A stretch of 64,000 nucleotides of DNA from Sabellastarte sp. h YS-2021 (taxonomy: Eukaryota; Annelida; Polychaeta; Sabellida; Sabellidae). Of this stretch, positions 1 through 13,500 are shown one piece after another. Each line of letters begins with the position of its first letter. Within the stretch, counting starts at the first letter, position 1. A program made the translations under genes and the position numbers. Location: assembly GCA_964017235.1 (NCBI GenBank), contig OZ024931.1, forward strand, positions 21,552,189-21,616,188. Reading direction: 5' to 3'. The notes under the pieces were generated by a model. The model had not been told where the DNA came from, ran no database searches, and was given only the letters and a program-made list of their open reading frames with translations.

Positions 1-3000
1 TTTGGCTGATTCTTGCTTGGCCATTACTTCTAGAAGGCCCAGTGGACAAGTGTTAGTCAGATTGGCATTTGGTTGCTTGGCACTTGCTTGTATTATGGTT
101 TCAAAGCAAAAATATGACAGCTGCCTGTCCCTAGCTATTAAAGTGGGCCTAAAATTACCAACTTTGACTTAAGTTCGTAAAGTGGAAAGTCCCAAGACAA
201 AAATCTCATTAAATTTCATTCTTGGCACATTTATAGGAGTTATCTAGTAGAATAAACAAACCCAATGGCTTTTGATGTGTTGCTTTGTCATCTGCCTGAG
301 AGTGAAGTCCTCTCAGTGTTCCAGCTGTGATATATAGGTTAATTATCTGGCACCTGTCATGTATATTTACTTTGACCTCACGTTTGACTGAGGAATGAGC
401 CATTTTGAATTCGCTTTGACCTCTCGAGTTTTGGCTTGAACTATATGATTGTGGGTTTGAATTGAGCTTATGGGAATATGCTAGAGGTATCTCACTATAA
501 TGTTACATTTTTGTTGGACACAAGACACTGAAATTTCCTGAGGAAATGACCGATACTGCCTGTGTAGCCATGTAGTAATTGCACTCTAAACATGTGCTTT
601 GTCAGTAAAAGAATGTATAGATGTTGTGTCACTGTGCACATCACTGTCGCCACCTGTATGTTGCTCGTTCTTTTTCTGACTGCTGGTTCGACAAATATCC
701 TTGCTATAAACCTACATCAATTGGCTTTTAAAGTATATATTGTTTCCACACAAATAATTAATTCAATATTGCTGTATATTAAAGTTTGTGTGGCTTGTAG
801 GTGTGTCCCAGTTGCGCAGGCATTTCTTGTTTCTGATTTTCTACATTTTAGTGTATATGAACCAGAATACCTAGTTAGGCTTATGTAGTCTAGTGATGAA
901 GCATTTTTTGAAGGTTGTAAAACTCTTTTTTTTGTGAAACTCACCAAAGTAAGTTGTATTTCTTTTTTATTTTCCTTGGTGTGCGAGTTATTTTTTCCAT
1001 AAAACCTAAGCAAGACTTGTTTGTGTGTAAGTGTTGGTAAGCAGTTTGTTTTTCTACAGCCATTGAGAGTAGAACATGTTGTAAGTGCGTGTGAATTGAC
1101 ACAATTTAGCTGAGGTGATTTGTGATTGTTTTTCACCTATATAGCACCCCACAAAGGGCAGAGTCAATAAGTAAGATGGGTAAAAATAACAGGTGAAGCA
1201 GGTAGGTCTTATTATTGCACAGTTTCTTTTAATGCAATGCTTAATGGAAACAAATCAGCTGTCTGCATTTTCCCCCCTCACAAAGTGTGTTTGTTGCCTT
1301 GGTGACCGTTTAATGATGATTTTATAATGTACAGCAGCCATTTTGTTGAAAATTGTGTACATAGAAAATGTGAATGCGTGTGTTATTCTTCTTAATATCA
1401 TAACTGGAAGCTGAAGAAATAACCATTTAGAAATGCAGCATATTGTTCATTTTTAAGCCACCCTGTCTCAATTATTTTTTGATAGGTCTTGCATGTTGTG
1501 TAATAGTATATATTAAAAATAACTGTAATATACATGTAGTATGAATATGGAATAGTTCTCAATATTATTATTAATATTGTGATATAGCCCTATATATATA
1601 CACATATATATTTATATATCCTAAATAGCAAATTATCTCAATAAACCTTTGGCCAGTTTTTCCACGGTTTCAAAGTCCACAAAGCTGCCCCTTTTGTTTG
1701 ACTATCATTGTATTGTGTAATTTGTATCCTCATAGTATTTTGTGTTATTTTTTGCCATCAGAAATACCCGGCAATTTCTTACATTGAGTATGTGTTTGTG
1801 CTTTACATGATCCCATTGAATTTTAATTCCAAATTTGCATGACATAAAAAAATACCAAAAGCAATTTAACAAGTGATAAATATCACAATCACTTAGTTCT
1901 AATGTAGCCTTATTAAATAGACTGAATGGGGGTATGTTTTAACTAAGAGTTCTAGTTGTGAATTCAGTATTTTTGCATGAATTATGGTGGTATATTTTGT
2001 AAGATCAACTGGGCATGGATAAATTAATTTGCTTGCATTCACATTTTTCATGAGAACAAAATGTCATTTACAAGCCTGCTTAATGTAGTCTCACAGAATG
2101 TTATTGAAATTAAAAATTGCAAACCATTAAGGCAAGGAAAGAGAAACATGAACAAATGTTTAGTGCTGGGAAAAAAACTGAAAAGTACAACCTCTGAATA
2201 TGGACATTGTTGTAAAGAAGATTGCTTCAGTATCTTATAATTTACTGAACCTCTTACCTGAAACCAGGTGTTTTACCTTTGCCCTGTGTGGGACAGTAGC
2301 ACATGAAAGTATGCAATGAATTAAATGTGAGGTAACGTCTCTGTTGTACTTTAGTCTATACTAGTTGCTACATCATTTGTTGTTCCATTTTGTTCCGTGA
2401 CGACATAAGATTGTTAATTCATGGATGCAGAACAATTTGTGAAAAATATTTCACAAAAGAGATCACCATAAGGAAAATATTGGAGCAATCAGACAAAAAA
2501 TATCTTTGGGAAATGTCACTTCACAAATTCCAGTGTTCCTATAAATATTTGAGGGAATTTTACTGTGTTACACAGCTTTGAAAGATTTGTGAAAAATATC
2601 TGTACTTTGCCCCTTTTTGACACTCACTATGATGGAAGTCCCAACTGTCATGGAGAGGCATAGGAGTAGTTTAAATACAGAATAGAATGAGAAAAGTGCA
2701 ACAAACACGCAACACATTTGTTTCATCATTTTAATCAGCAAGTTCCAAATTGATAGTGAAACAAAAAGCTTTTTCAGTTTTATACACTAGTTTCTCTACC
2801 TTGTTCTACTTCATTCTGAAGATGGTATTCTTCTCAAGTTCTTACCTTTTACTTCAGAGCTGCTTGCGGGTGATAGACATTGAATAGAATGTTATATTTA
2901 TGATAGTGACAGGCAAATAAATAAACATAGAAATGTATTTTATACAATTTTTTGACAATTTTTGCATCTTGTATCTGTTTAAGGAGACAGTTTTCATTTT

Positions 3001-4466
3001 TGGATGAAAGTCCTATGATATTGCTGTTTGATAGATTTGGAGGAGCTAGCTACAAGAATAAGCAAACCCAACTATTGGCTGAGGTGTTACATGTGCTCTT
3101 GTTTGACAATAAAATCCTTTATTCACAGTTATTTCTGCTTTGATATGTATCATGTGTATATTAAGATCTTTACTTGATATAACATTTGAAAGAGGTGGAG
3201 TTTTTGTATCCGTTTGACCTCTCGACTGGGCTTTGATCTTGTCATGGAATGTTTTTTCAAGCAACAATTTGGAAATTTGTTCGACACCAGGCACAGTTTG
3301 ATTGGCCATGTTTCTAGCATAAGTTGTATAATGTAAAAGAAATTCTAAGATTTAAGGTCAAAAATTAAATATAGTGATAAGTGGCAAATTGAGTGGGATA
3401 TCTGTGGATGTTGATCTATTTGCCAGTGGTTTCTACACAAAATGGCTGCTGTACATATTAAATTGTCACAATGTAGGCTAACCAATGGAATATGGATTTA
3501 TTTGAATAAGGTATGGATATTGTAATGTGTACATTCTCTTACAAAAAGTGATGAATCATACTTCATTTGTAGCAAAATTAAATGTAAAAATATAAAAAGT
3601 AAAACTAGCATTATTGTTCTGAATTAACAAATTCATATATTTGAACAAGGTTTGCACTCCAAGAATCTCTTAAGTACTTGGTGACATTTCTTTTGGTATG
3701 TGAATGTGCATATTGTAGTGTTATTCAATAAAACTGGGCTGCTTTAAGCTGACTTGAAGATTTTGGCTTGTTTGAATGTGTACTGACAAAGTTTGTGTAA
3801 ATTAAGGTAATTTATATAAATTACTTGTATCAAAATCTGTTCAACATGTTTATACCAGTAGGGTTGTGATTTTGTACAAATTTGTAATGGAATTGATAAG
3901 GCAGAGTAAGGGATTTGTGTTTGATACCCTGTGTGCTTCTAGTTTCTTTATCACAATAAGGGCTAGTTGTTGTACATTTCTAAACTATACAAAGATAATT
4001 CTGGCTGCTAGTGTGCTTAATTCTTGCATAATGTGTAAATGGGTATCTTTTTTAAAATATCTTCTTTACTCTTTGGTAAAATATCATGTAAACAGTGAAT
4101 TTCTTTGGTAAAATTATGCAAATAGTAAATGTGTAAAGTTAGAGTAACAGAAATAATGGCACTCTTTCAAATCTCTTAAAAGGTATATAAAATAGAATAT
4201 TATCTGTTTGAATAATTTTAAATTATGTTCTGATGCAGCTGAACCTAGCCAAGGTGAATGTCACTGAAGCAGCGACAAGAATACTTGAACATAATCTGTA
4301 CAAACTAATTTGGAACTTTGTGACATGAAATTTGGACTGAATACAATGTAACATCAAATAAAAGTGATCTAAAATGCAAATCTACTCAATATTTTTCAAC
4401 TTAGTCAGGTTCAGCTGCTTTAGTAAGATATTTACAGCATTGTGACATGAATTTGTGGTGTTGTAG
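1..4466. other. AT-rich intronic sequence, no exon recognised
   Basis: No RRM-coding exon or conserved ORF could be recognised; short ORFs here look random. An AT-dinucleotide-rich patch lies at 1590-1620. The stretch is probably an rbfox intron, because the first exon seen (4467) starts exactly after the RRM-coding part. Confidence 0.5.
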
Positions 4467-4572
4467 GTAAATAATGCCACTGCTAGAGTCATGTCTAAGA
4501 AAAAGACTGACCCCACCACTGCAGTGGTCAATGGTACGTACCCTGCTGCTGCTGCCAACGGTTTAGTTAATG
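4467..4572 (+). CDS. rbfox: rbfox exon with VNNATARVM (two in-frame donors)
   Basis: The acceptor is TTGTAG before 4467 and the frame begins at phase 0 with VNNATARVMSKKKTDPTTA, the segment directly after the RRM in RBFOX proteins. Two donors end the exon in the same phase: AATG|GTACGT after 4533 and AATG|GTGTGT after 4572. The extra 39 nt encode an Ala/Asn/Gly-rich 13-residue insert. Either form joins the 4922 exon by G|TT (Val). Confidence 0.88.
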
Positions 4573-7500
4573 GTGTGTATTTAAAAAGACTTTTTTATCC
4601 ATGTTGTGTTCGTTGTGTTGACTGCATTTACTTTTCAATACATAAGTCAAAGTTACCAGTTATTTTTAAAAGTTCACTGTTTTGGGACAACAATTTCACC
4701 TTTCAGGTTAACCCCATTTATCTGTTCATGGTTGTATGTTTAAGATTTTTACATTAATGTAAGTCCATGCTATTTAAATTTGTGAGAATATTTGATATAA
4801 ATGATAAACCTACAAGTTCTACAAGTTTGCAAACTATGTAATACTTAGGATACTGGAAGGCCCTCATCACTGTCCGTGTCCCGGTCATGTGAAAGTACTT
4901 AACTTGTTGTTAACCTTGCAGTTGACCTGGCATCAGCTGCTGCCCTGAGAAATGCTGTAGCATTGAGAAGTCGCATACGTCAGCCGGGACTGACAGCCAT
5001 AGCAGCTCCACCAGGGACAACCATCATCAGACCTGCAGCACTTGCTACTGCAGCTAGTGGACTTCCTTATGCCACGTATGTATAGTTCATCAGAAACATG
5101 TATTTGAATCAGTTATAACAAACAAAATAGCTTCTTACTGCAGCTTTTTAAGATTAGATATGAAAAGTATTGTTTGTTTAACCATTAAATAAGTATTGGT
5201 AGGTGTATAGGCAAGAACTGGAATAAGCTTCCAATGTAGAGCAAAATTGCAGTAGGCTTAAGATAATTACGAAAGTAAGACTTTAAATATATCATACACA
5301 TGTTGCAATTTTTACATCGGATAACAATCACGATAAGGGATTGATCGTAGTGTGGAAACAACATTTCAACCAGCATTGTAAATTTTCAATGCATGCATAT
5401 TTGTATCCACCGGATAGTATCCAGTAGATACTATGGATTACACATGAGTACGCCGCCTCCACAGTGTGTAGAGATTTTCTCGTTACCCCTCTAGAGGCCA
5501 GGGTATTATAGGTAGACTTCTCAAATTTTCAGGTTATATTCATAACCATAAAATCTTGCCTGGTAATATTTTTGGCCTTATTTTGAAAAACAAGATGGCC
5601 ACCACGGGCGTTTTTTGACTTTCAGCAAGGAGTTTTGTTGGCACTCTATAACAAAGGGAATTATAGGTAGAGATCTCAAATTCGCAGGATATGTTTATCA
5701 TTACAAAATCTTGACTGAAAGTATTTTTGGCCTCATTTTGAAAAACAAGATGGCTGCCACGGGTGTTTCTTTTCAGTCATGAAAAGTGCTTATATCTCCC
5801 TTATTATTGGTCCTACAGGTTTGGAATGTCAAACCAACCTATAGGAAATCATGGGCTGCGAATCTTCTGGTGTGGTCAGATTTGACCTTGGGCCGCCCCT
5901 TCAAGCTCAAATGAGGATAGGCAAACTTAAAAGTGCATATAACTCGCTTACTATTGGTCCTAGAGGTTTGGGATGGTAAACAACCTATAGGAAATCATGG
6001 GCTGTGAGTCTTCTGATGTGGTCAGATTTGACCTTGGATCCCTTCTTCAAGGTCAAACGAGGACAGCCAAACTTAAAATTGTTTATAACTCACTTTTTAT
6101 TAGTCCTAGAGGTTTGGGATGGTAAACCAACCTATAGGAAATCATGGGCTGGGAATCTTTTGGTGTGGTAAGATTTGACCTTGGGCCTCTCGTTCAAGGT
6201 CAAACGAGGATAGCCAAACTTAAAAGTGCTTATAACTCGCTTATTATGGGTCCTAGAGGTTTGGGATGGTAAACCAACCAATAGAAAATCATGGACTGGG
6301 AATCTTTGGGTGTGGTCAGATTTGACCTTGGGCCTCTTGTTCAAGGTCAAACGAGGATAGCCAAATGTAAAAGTGCTTATAACTCGCTTATTATTGCTAC
6401 TAGAGGTTTGGGATGGTAAACCAATCTATAAGAAATCATGGGCTGTGAGTCTTCTGATGTGGTCAGATTTGACCTTGGGCCTCTCGTTCAAGGTCAAACG
6501 AGGATAGCCAAACTTAAAAGTTCTTATAACTCGCTTATTATTGGCCCTAGAGGTTTGCAATATGAAAACAACTTATAGAAAATCATGGGCTGCGAATCTC
6601 TTGATGTGGTCGGATTTGACCTTGGGCCCCTGCTTTAAGGTCAAATGAGGGTAGCCAAACTTAAAAGTGCTTTCAACTTGCTTATTATTGGAAAATGCTG
6701 TTTATCTTCTAAACTATGTTAGTTGGCCTTTTCCGGTGGATACATCTTGCATCTGGCCACAGATGTGTCCTTGGTCTAGTTTTGTATTAATTTTAAATAC
6801 AGACAAACAAACAAAAGTAAATATAGTATAACCTGTTATCCAACATTCTATCAGCTTCATGGATTGAGAGCAAAACTTGCATGTTTTGTTTTTAATAAAT
6901 TTTATTTCCTGTTAGCTAACCTATTGAGCACAAGAAGACAACTTTTTGGGCTATTGCAAAATTTTTAAAAAAATTGCATCCACAGGTAGTGATATGGAAA
7001 ATGCTATTCCAGTCCTTATCTTGATGTATTGCCTTCGTACACACAATGGTCTACAACCTTACAGTCTACTTATACATCTTCTTATTACAGCTCATTTTAC
7101 AAATGTTGCTGTGAAAACCAGTCATTCCATGTTATGACTAAAACTTTCGGTCATTTTATGTAGTGACTTGTTTCATAGAGTGACTGTAATATTCATACAT
7201 GTATAGAGACTGCAGATCGAGATCTCTTAATCTTTATTCAGTATATTTCTAATATCATTTCCTATGGAGTTTTGAGAAAATAGTGCAGCTTATCCTATCT
7301 TTATTTGTTTTAAAGGATATTTCAGTTCTAAGATAATAGACACAGTAGATTTTACAGTGATGTGTTAAATTATCATAAGATGAATTAATTAACTGTTCTA
7401 CATGCCTGTTGAATTACAATGCTTTGGGGTATTTTGTGGGATTTTTATACTTTCATATTTCTTTCTTATCTGTTATTTAAAATTTTCTGATAACAGGTAG

Positions 7501-10500
7501 GTTTTATGCTTTTAATCAAGTAAAGCTACTGAAGTTATTGTTGATTTTGAAATAGTAATAGCTTGTGTAAATATATATATTGCTCGGTCTACATTCAGCG
7601 GCTTTTATTGCTTTACTTTAATTAAGTCTCCTTTATCTTTATTTTGGAATATTTTAAATTGATAGTCAAGGATTGTGAGTTTATATTCTCGCAGCTGAGG
7701 ATATTAAAGATTATAAATAGTTTTAGTATTTGCATGGATGTTTTTCTAAACATTTTCCAGATCTCCCCGATATGCTACCAGTGTTCTAGCAGCAGTAAGT
7801 ACAAACATACAGTGTTAACGCACACACAGGTGTTGGGTGAAAGAATCAAATTCCTGTGTTTCCTCTTTTTTTTTAACCTGGAAATTTTCCTAATTTCCAC
7901 AAGTGCACAAATACATGAGGAGGGATGGGCTTTGCCAGGAAGTGACGACGCCATAGTGTCTTGATGTATAGTGTGGAAATGGGGGTTTTAGCTTCTTTTT
8001 TTTCCCTCTCCACTGTGTGCACTCAATAACCTTTCTACAGAGCTGTTCTGTCTCAAGAGTTATCCCGATTACTAAATAATTTTTTTTGTTGCGAAATTAT
8101 TATTTCCCTTGTTTTGTTGTGTTGTTTTTTTTTAAACAACCCTATTTTACTACATTTTAGATTGAGCACAGAAGAGATGGACATATTTCAGTCCCATATA
8201 ATTTTACCAAAAAAGAAAAAAAAACATCTGCCCTCCATCTGTATCAGTTAATATATTATGTATAGTGAACCTACTCGGAATCCACATAAGACGCATAGAC
8301 TTCTGAGACTGAGGGGCTCTGGTAAATCATAGTTTGCATTGCATGCCTTACCTTACCCCTTGAATCAATTAAAATAACCTTGTTGGGGTTTTGCTGTTGA
8401 TTTTAGGGCAGTCTACCAAGACCCCTTCTTCGCCACTGCTTATGCAGCAGATCGCTACCAGGTAGGTGCTGTTTAAATCACCACCTAGTAGGCTATGCTC
8501 TGTGTTGTTTTAACAACTGTGACGTTCAAACTTTGTTCTCTGTGTACGATTTCTTAGCCCAGTCTTTTAAAGGTCATTGAAACATGTAAGACAGAACCAT
8601 ATAGTTTGACCAAAAAACAGACTCTGTGGTGTTGATTTTTTCCTGTCTCCTGATCTTTGACATTGAATATTGCAAGTGTTCAGACTTAGAGTGGGAATTG
8701 GAATTAATTAGACTTGTATTTCCTTATAAATAGCGTAACAGTCATGTGTTGGGCGGTCATCTTTTATTTATAACCCAATATTTGATCTGTGTCTCTCCTG
8801 TACATCTGTCTGTGTCATTGGGCAGCAATTTTGCAGTTACAATGTTGCTAAAAATTTGTTATAATATGACTGTATACATAAATTATCATCGGCAAAATCA
8901 GGGCATGGTTATTTCCATTATTGCCTAATCAATAAGAACTTTTAGCTGTCTTGTCATTGTGTTTAAATATACCGGTTATAGCGGCATTCATTATCGCAAC
9001 AATATGCTGTGGCTCGGGGTTTTATGTTTTGCATGATGTTCAAATTAAAGTGATTTATGTGTTTGTTAATATACAATAAAGTATGTTAATTATGTATATT
9101 TTAAATTTTTGGTCTATATATATATACAGAAAAACGTTAAAGTATATTGCAATATAAAATGTAGTTAAGTATAATATTGTTAATTTTGTGATTTTATTGT
9201 TAAGAAATGTCAGAAATATATATCAAGATTTTTCTTTCATTATACAAATCTTATTAAATAAGTATTGTGTATATATTAAGGATGGGGCATTCGATACTAT
9301 ACAATAAGATGGTCTATACACATCAGAATCATTTCTTTGGTCTATGCAACCAAATAATTGTTTTGGAGTGGGTTCATACAAATTTGTGTTTAACAATTAT
9401 GTTACAATTGACCTGTATTATATATGCAGTGACTGTAGCAGACCTGCTTGTATGCCCATTCTGGTCACAGAAGTAGCACTGTTAACAGCATTCATGGTTC
9501 TTGGTTTATAGAGATAATAATAATAGCATATAATAGAATATTGTAATTTTTACTGCAACAAATAATAGCATTGCAATATCCTGCTTAATGGCCCTTCCGT
9601 GTCCCTTTCACCTGTCTGAAGTATTCATCTTTTATGGTCATTAAAATTGCAAAATGTACTGTTTCCCTTTCATTGACAAGAATGCAGTAATTGCTGGACT
9701 TGTGATCATGAATCATGGAATTTCTGTTGTAGTAGATGATCATATCTTGGTTTTCATTAACGAGAGTTTTGAAAACTTGGCAAACTTTTTTTGTTTCCAG
9801 TCAGCCAAAGCCCATTGTTGGGAGATAATGAAACACTTTCCGTGCATGTGTGCATACATCTAAAAATCTTTGTATTCCATTAATTTATGAAGATATCTTC
9901 ACCAAATTTGCAGATAATGATGATGGATATGAAAACATGTTTCTTTTCTTAAAAAAATTGGCCACCATAGCCAGTTGTTCAAAAATCATTCATGACGTTC
10001 AAAACTAAAAGTATTACAAGAAAAGTATTACAGATTTGCACAAAAAATTTACGGCTAGAAAAGCTTGCCCGAGAGAAATGTGGGCCTCACTGGAAAGCAA
10101 AATGACTGCCATATCTTATCTTTAAGGTGAAATGGGGGTCATCAAATTAAAAAGGCCTCCTGTCTCCCTTATTATTGGTCCTGGGGCTTCAAAATGTGAA
10201 CACAATATGTAGGAAGCTGTGGCTTATTTTTTGCAATTTTCAATTTGTCCTATGACCCCTTCTTCAAGATTATCATACCAATAAGGATTATACATCCCTG
10301 TTATTGGGATTTTGGATGTGAAGACAAATTTCTTGGCATCATTTTGGAAAACAACATATCTGTCATCTTGGATTTTGTGTGACTATCAGAAATGGCACAT
10401 ATGTCGGAAGCTGTAAGAAATAGAGCAATTTTGATTGAACTTTGACACCCTTAGGGTAGAATTAGATGACCTGGTTAAAGTTCAGAAATATTTGATTTCT

Positions 10501-13500
10501 GCTGTTTCAAGATCACACTACTTAGACTTTTGCTTTGTACCCAGTGGAAGATAACCAACACGGCACTGGTCTTCTTTAAAGTAACCAGTAACATATAAGT
10601 GTTTATTTATCAACAATTTGAAGAATAATTCATTGATTTCATTATGGGAAAGTGTTTACTGATTTGATATTAATGACTTTTCATACTAAAATGTGATCCA
10701 TATATTTGATTCCGTACAAAATGTTTTGTGCATAGTGCATTTATGCTGTTATAGTGATCAAACTTTAATATAAGCTTCAGATTTTTGAGAAAAATAATAT
10801 AGCTTGTTAGGTTGTAACAGACATGTGAAATTCTGACCCCACGGTTGCAGACTTTTATTTTACACATAACTTTGCAGGGTCTTACCATAACTTAACAGGA
10901 GCTGATTTTGTTTTTCATTTGCTGTATAATTCTTCCCAATGTATGTCATGTGCTGGAATGCCTATTATAGAAAGTAAAGGGGAATGATTATTGTATATGC
11001 TGGTTATGTTTTGTTGTATTTATTGCATTTTTGTCTGTATTTGTAAGTCAGGTTAAATTTGCAAAGTTCACAAAGCTCATGTTTTGTGTCATTTGAAATG
11101 TATCTGTTAATACCTGAGTTGGTTAAGATTATTCAGTTGTTAAAATCCTTTGTAATTAAAATGAACTGTTTCTGGAAATTCATTAAACCTGACTATCAAA
11201 TACATTATGCGTACCAGTACACTACCAACCAAAACCATTACTATTATTCATGATCATGACATTTAGCGGAAGCAAATATTCATTTACAGTTTAAAAACTA
11301 CTTTCATATCAAAATTAGATGCAGATAGACAGTGACAGAGCCTTCAAGAAACTAAATTAGTACCACTGTTTTTTTTTTTCATTTAGAATAAGTTATTTAT
11401 GACTGACAGCCATGTTTACATTTATCTTTTCATTGTAATTTAAAAAACAACTTGGAAATCTCCATTTTCTACAGAGCCTGTTTGATTTATACATTTTAAA
11501 ATTATGTTCACATGGTTTTGGTATATTCTCAGCGCATGGTTGTCAAGTGGTAAAGGTAATCTGAGAACCAATATATTTAATTTGCATCTCTTTAAAAAAT
11601 GTCCTCCATTCAAAGCCCAGCCTCCACCTATGGGGCAGCCGTTGCTAGCCATCAGCAGGGTGTTTGATGATGGTATATGGATGTATCTCTATGGTGTGCC
11701 ACTGTTTTTGCTTTGTAGCCCTATGCTGCAGGCATTGCCACCCCTGCAGCCGCTGCTGCCACGAGGTATGCCATCCCAGCCATGGCATCAGCCAACATTG
11801 CCACTGCAGGGTATGTGTGCCTTCTCACCCTTTTACATACTTGTATGTATTTATACCAGATCTTGAGCCTGGCCCAATACACAAGTCTTTCAGCCTCTCA
11901 GAACTGCCCTACTCCAGCTAAGGGTGAACCTGAAAAACTATGATATGTGAAATATTTTTTAGGAAAAGCCTCCCAGTAATCTTTAGCTATGGGCATTTTA
12001 GCATCAAAAATTTGAATGGCTTCAGTTTGTTTTTCCATTAAAGTATTACCAACTTGAGACAAAAGAAGTCTTTGTACAGGCTTTCCCAAGTTCCTTCGAT
12101 CATGAGTTTTAATTCTCTTCTCTCTTGCATTGTTCTCACAACAATTTACTGTTTTTCTGCAAAGCATCCCATAATATTCAGTAAGTTTATAGGTAGTTTC
12201 ATTATGCAATAGAGTTAGGTTTTGTATTTGAGGAATCATATTTGTTTAATGACTAAAATTATTAGCTGTATGAGTAAACTATAACTGGACCTGTAGATCC
12301 CACAATTTGACTGCATGAAAACTAGTTTGATCAGTGGAGTGCTGTTAAATTGAGGCTTTACAAAGCATTTTACCTCTAAGATGGAGTAAATAAATTGGCC
12401 TTCTTGCATCTTTATTTCATAAACCAGAATATAAATTAATTTGAAACCTTTTGTTATGCTGTTATCCATTTAATAGATGGCCAAACTCTCCAAAATTATT
12501 CAGTCCTTGATTTATATGTCCTTGTGGTATTTACTTCTCATCCTTTCTGATCAGCAAAATATTTTTGTTAAGAAATGGGTCGTAATCTGAATCCATAACT
12601 AAGTTTTAATGACATCCCATAGTGTATTAAGAAATTGACAATTTGGCTTCCAATTTATAAGGCCCCTAAGCTATAGGTGTCCCTTCTAATAAATGACCAT
12701 GTTAAACAATTGCTATTGTTCTTACTAACTGCATGAATAAGCATTGGAAGCACAGTTTGTATTATCTTTAGAAATGCTTTTAAAATACCTGTAATGCACT
12801 TGTGTTACTTTAAAACAAGGATTCAGTGAATGTGTAATATGTCTCTTTAACTCTTGCATCCTGTGTCTGTATATTTAAAGTATTTCATATTTTAACTTTT
12901 AATCATTGTTTCCCTGAAAAAAAAACAACATTTGCTTGAAATAATTGAGAGCACCTTGCATGAATTTAAGAAGTTGTCATTTGAATGCTCTTAATATTAA
13001 ATGTATTGTTTTAGATTACAATTAGCCATTATTAGTTTTATGTTTGTAACAGATATATCAATGTAAATATGTTTTGTGGCATTGGTTTCCAATTATTTAA
13101 CTCATGATTTTGCCTCAGATTCAATTCATTCCTACTTGTCACACCTGACACCCATTTGACTGAATTTTTACCTTGCATGTCTTCAAACCATCTGCTTGCT
13201 GCTTAATAAACTTTAAAATTTTAAATATGATTTGAAGGGAGTGGATTACTTTTGTACCATATATTCATGATTTTTGTTCTGTTGCTAGGCCAATGGCAGA
13301 AGAAAATATTATGTTTTAACCATACATAGTAATAGATCTACAAAAATTGCAAGCAGGTTTGATGAGTAGTCGCAGATGATGAAAATTGCCAATTTGATTT
13401 AGTTTAAAAAGGTCAAAATCATGAGTGCTTTATGAATAACCTTCTAACCAACCGTTGGTCATTCCCAAATTTCATTTCTGTTGTAAAGTTTACCTGCTGG

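Noticed and set aside
592-888. 98-codon ORF and its minus-strand partner
   Set aside because: AT-rich, low-conservation composition, no motif, inside a probable intron.
5400-6750. Protein-coding repeats (ORF 6132-6350, minus strand)
   Set aside because: The ORF spans a tandem unit only by chance; other units contain stops.
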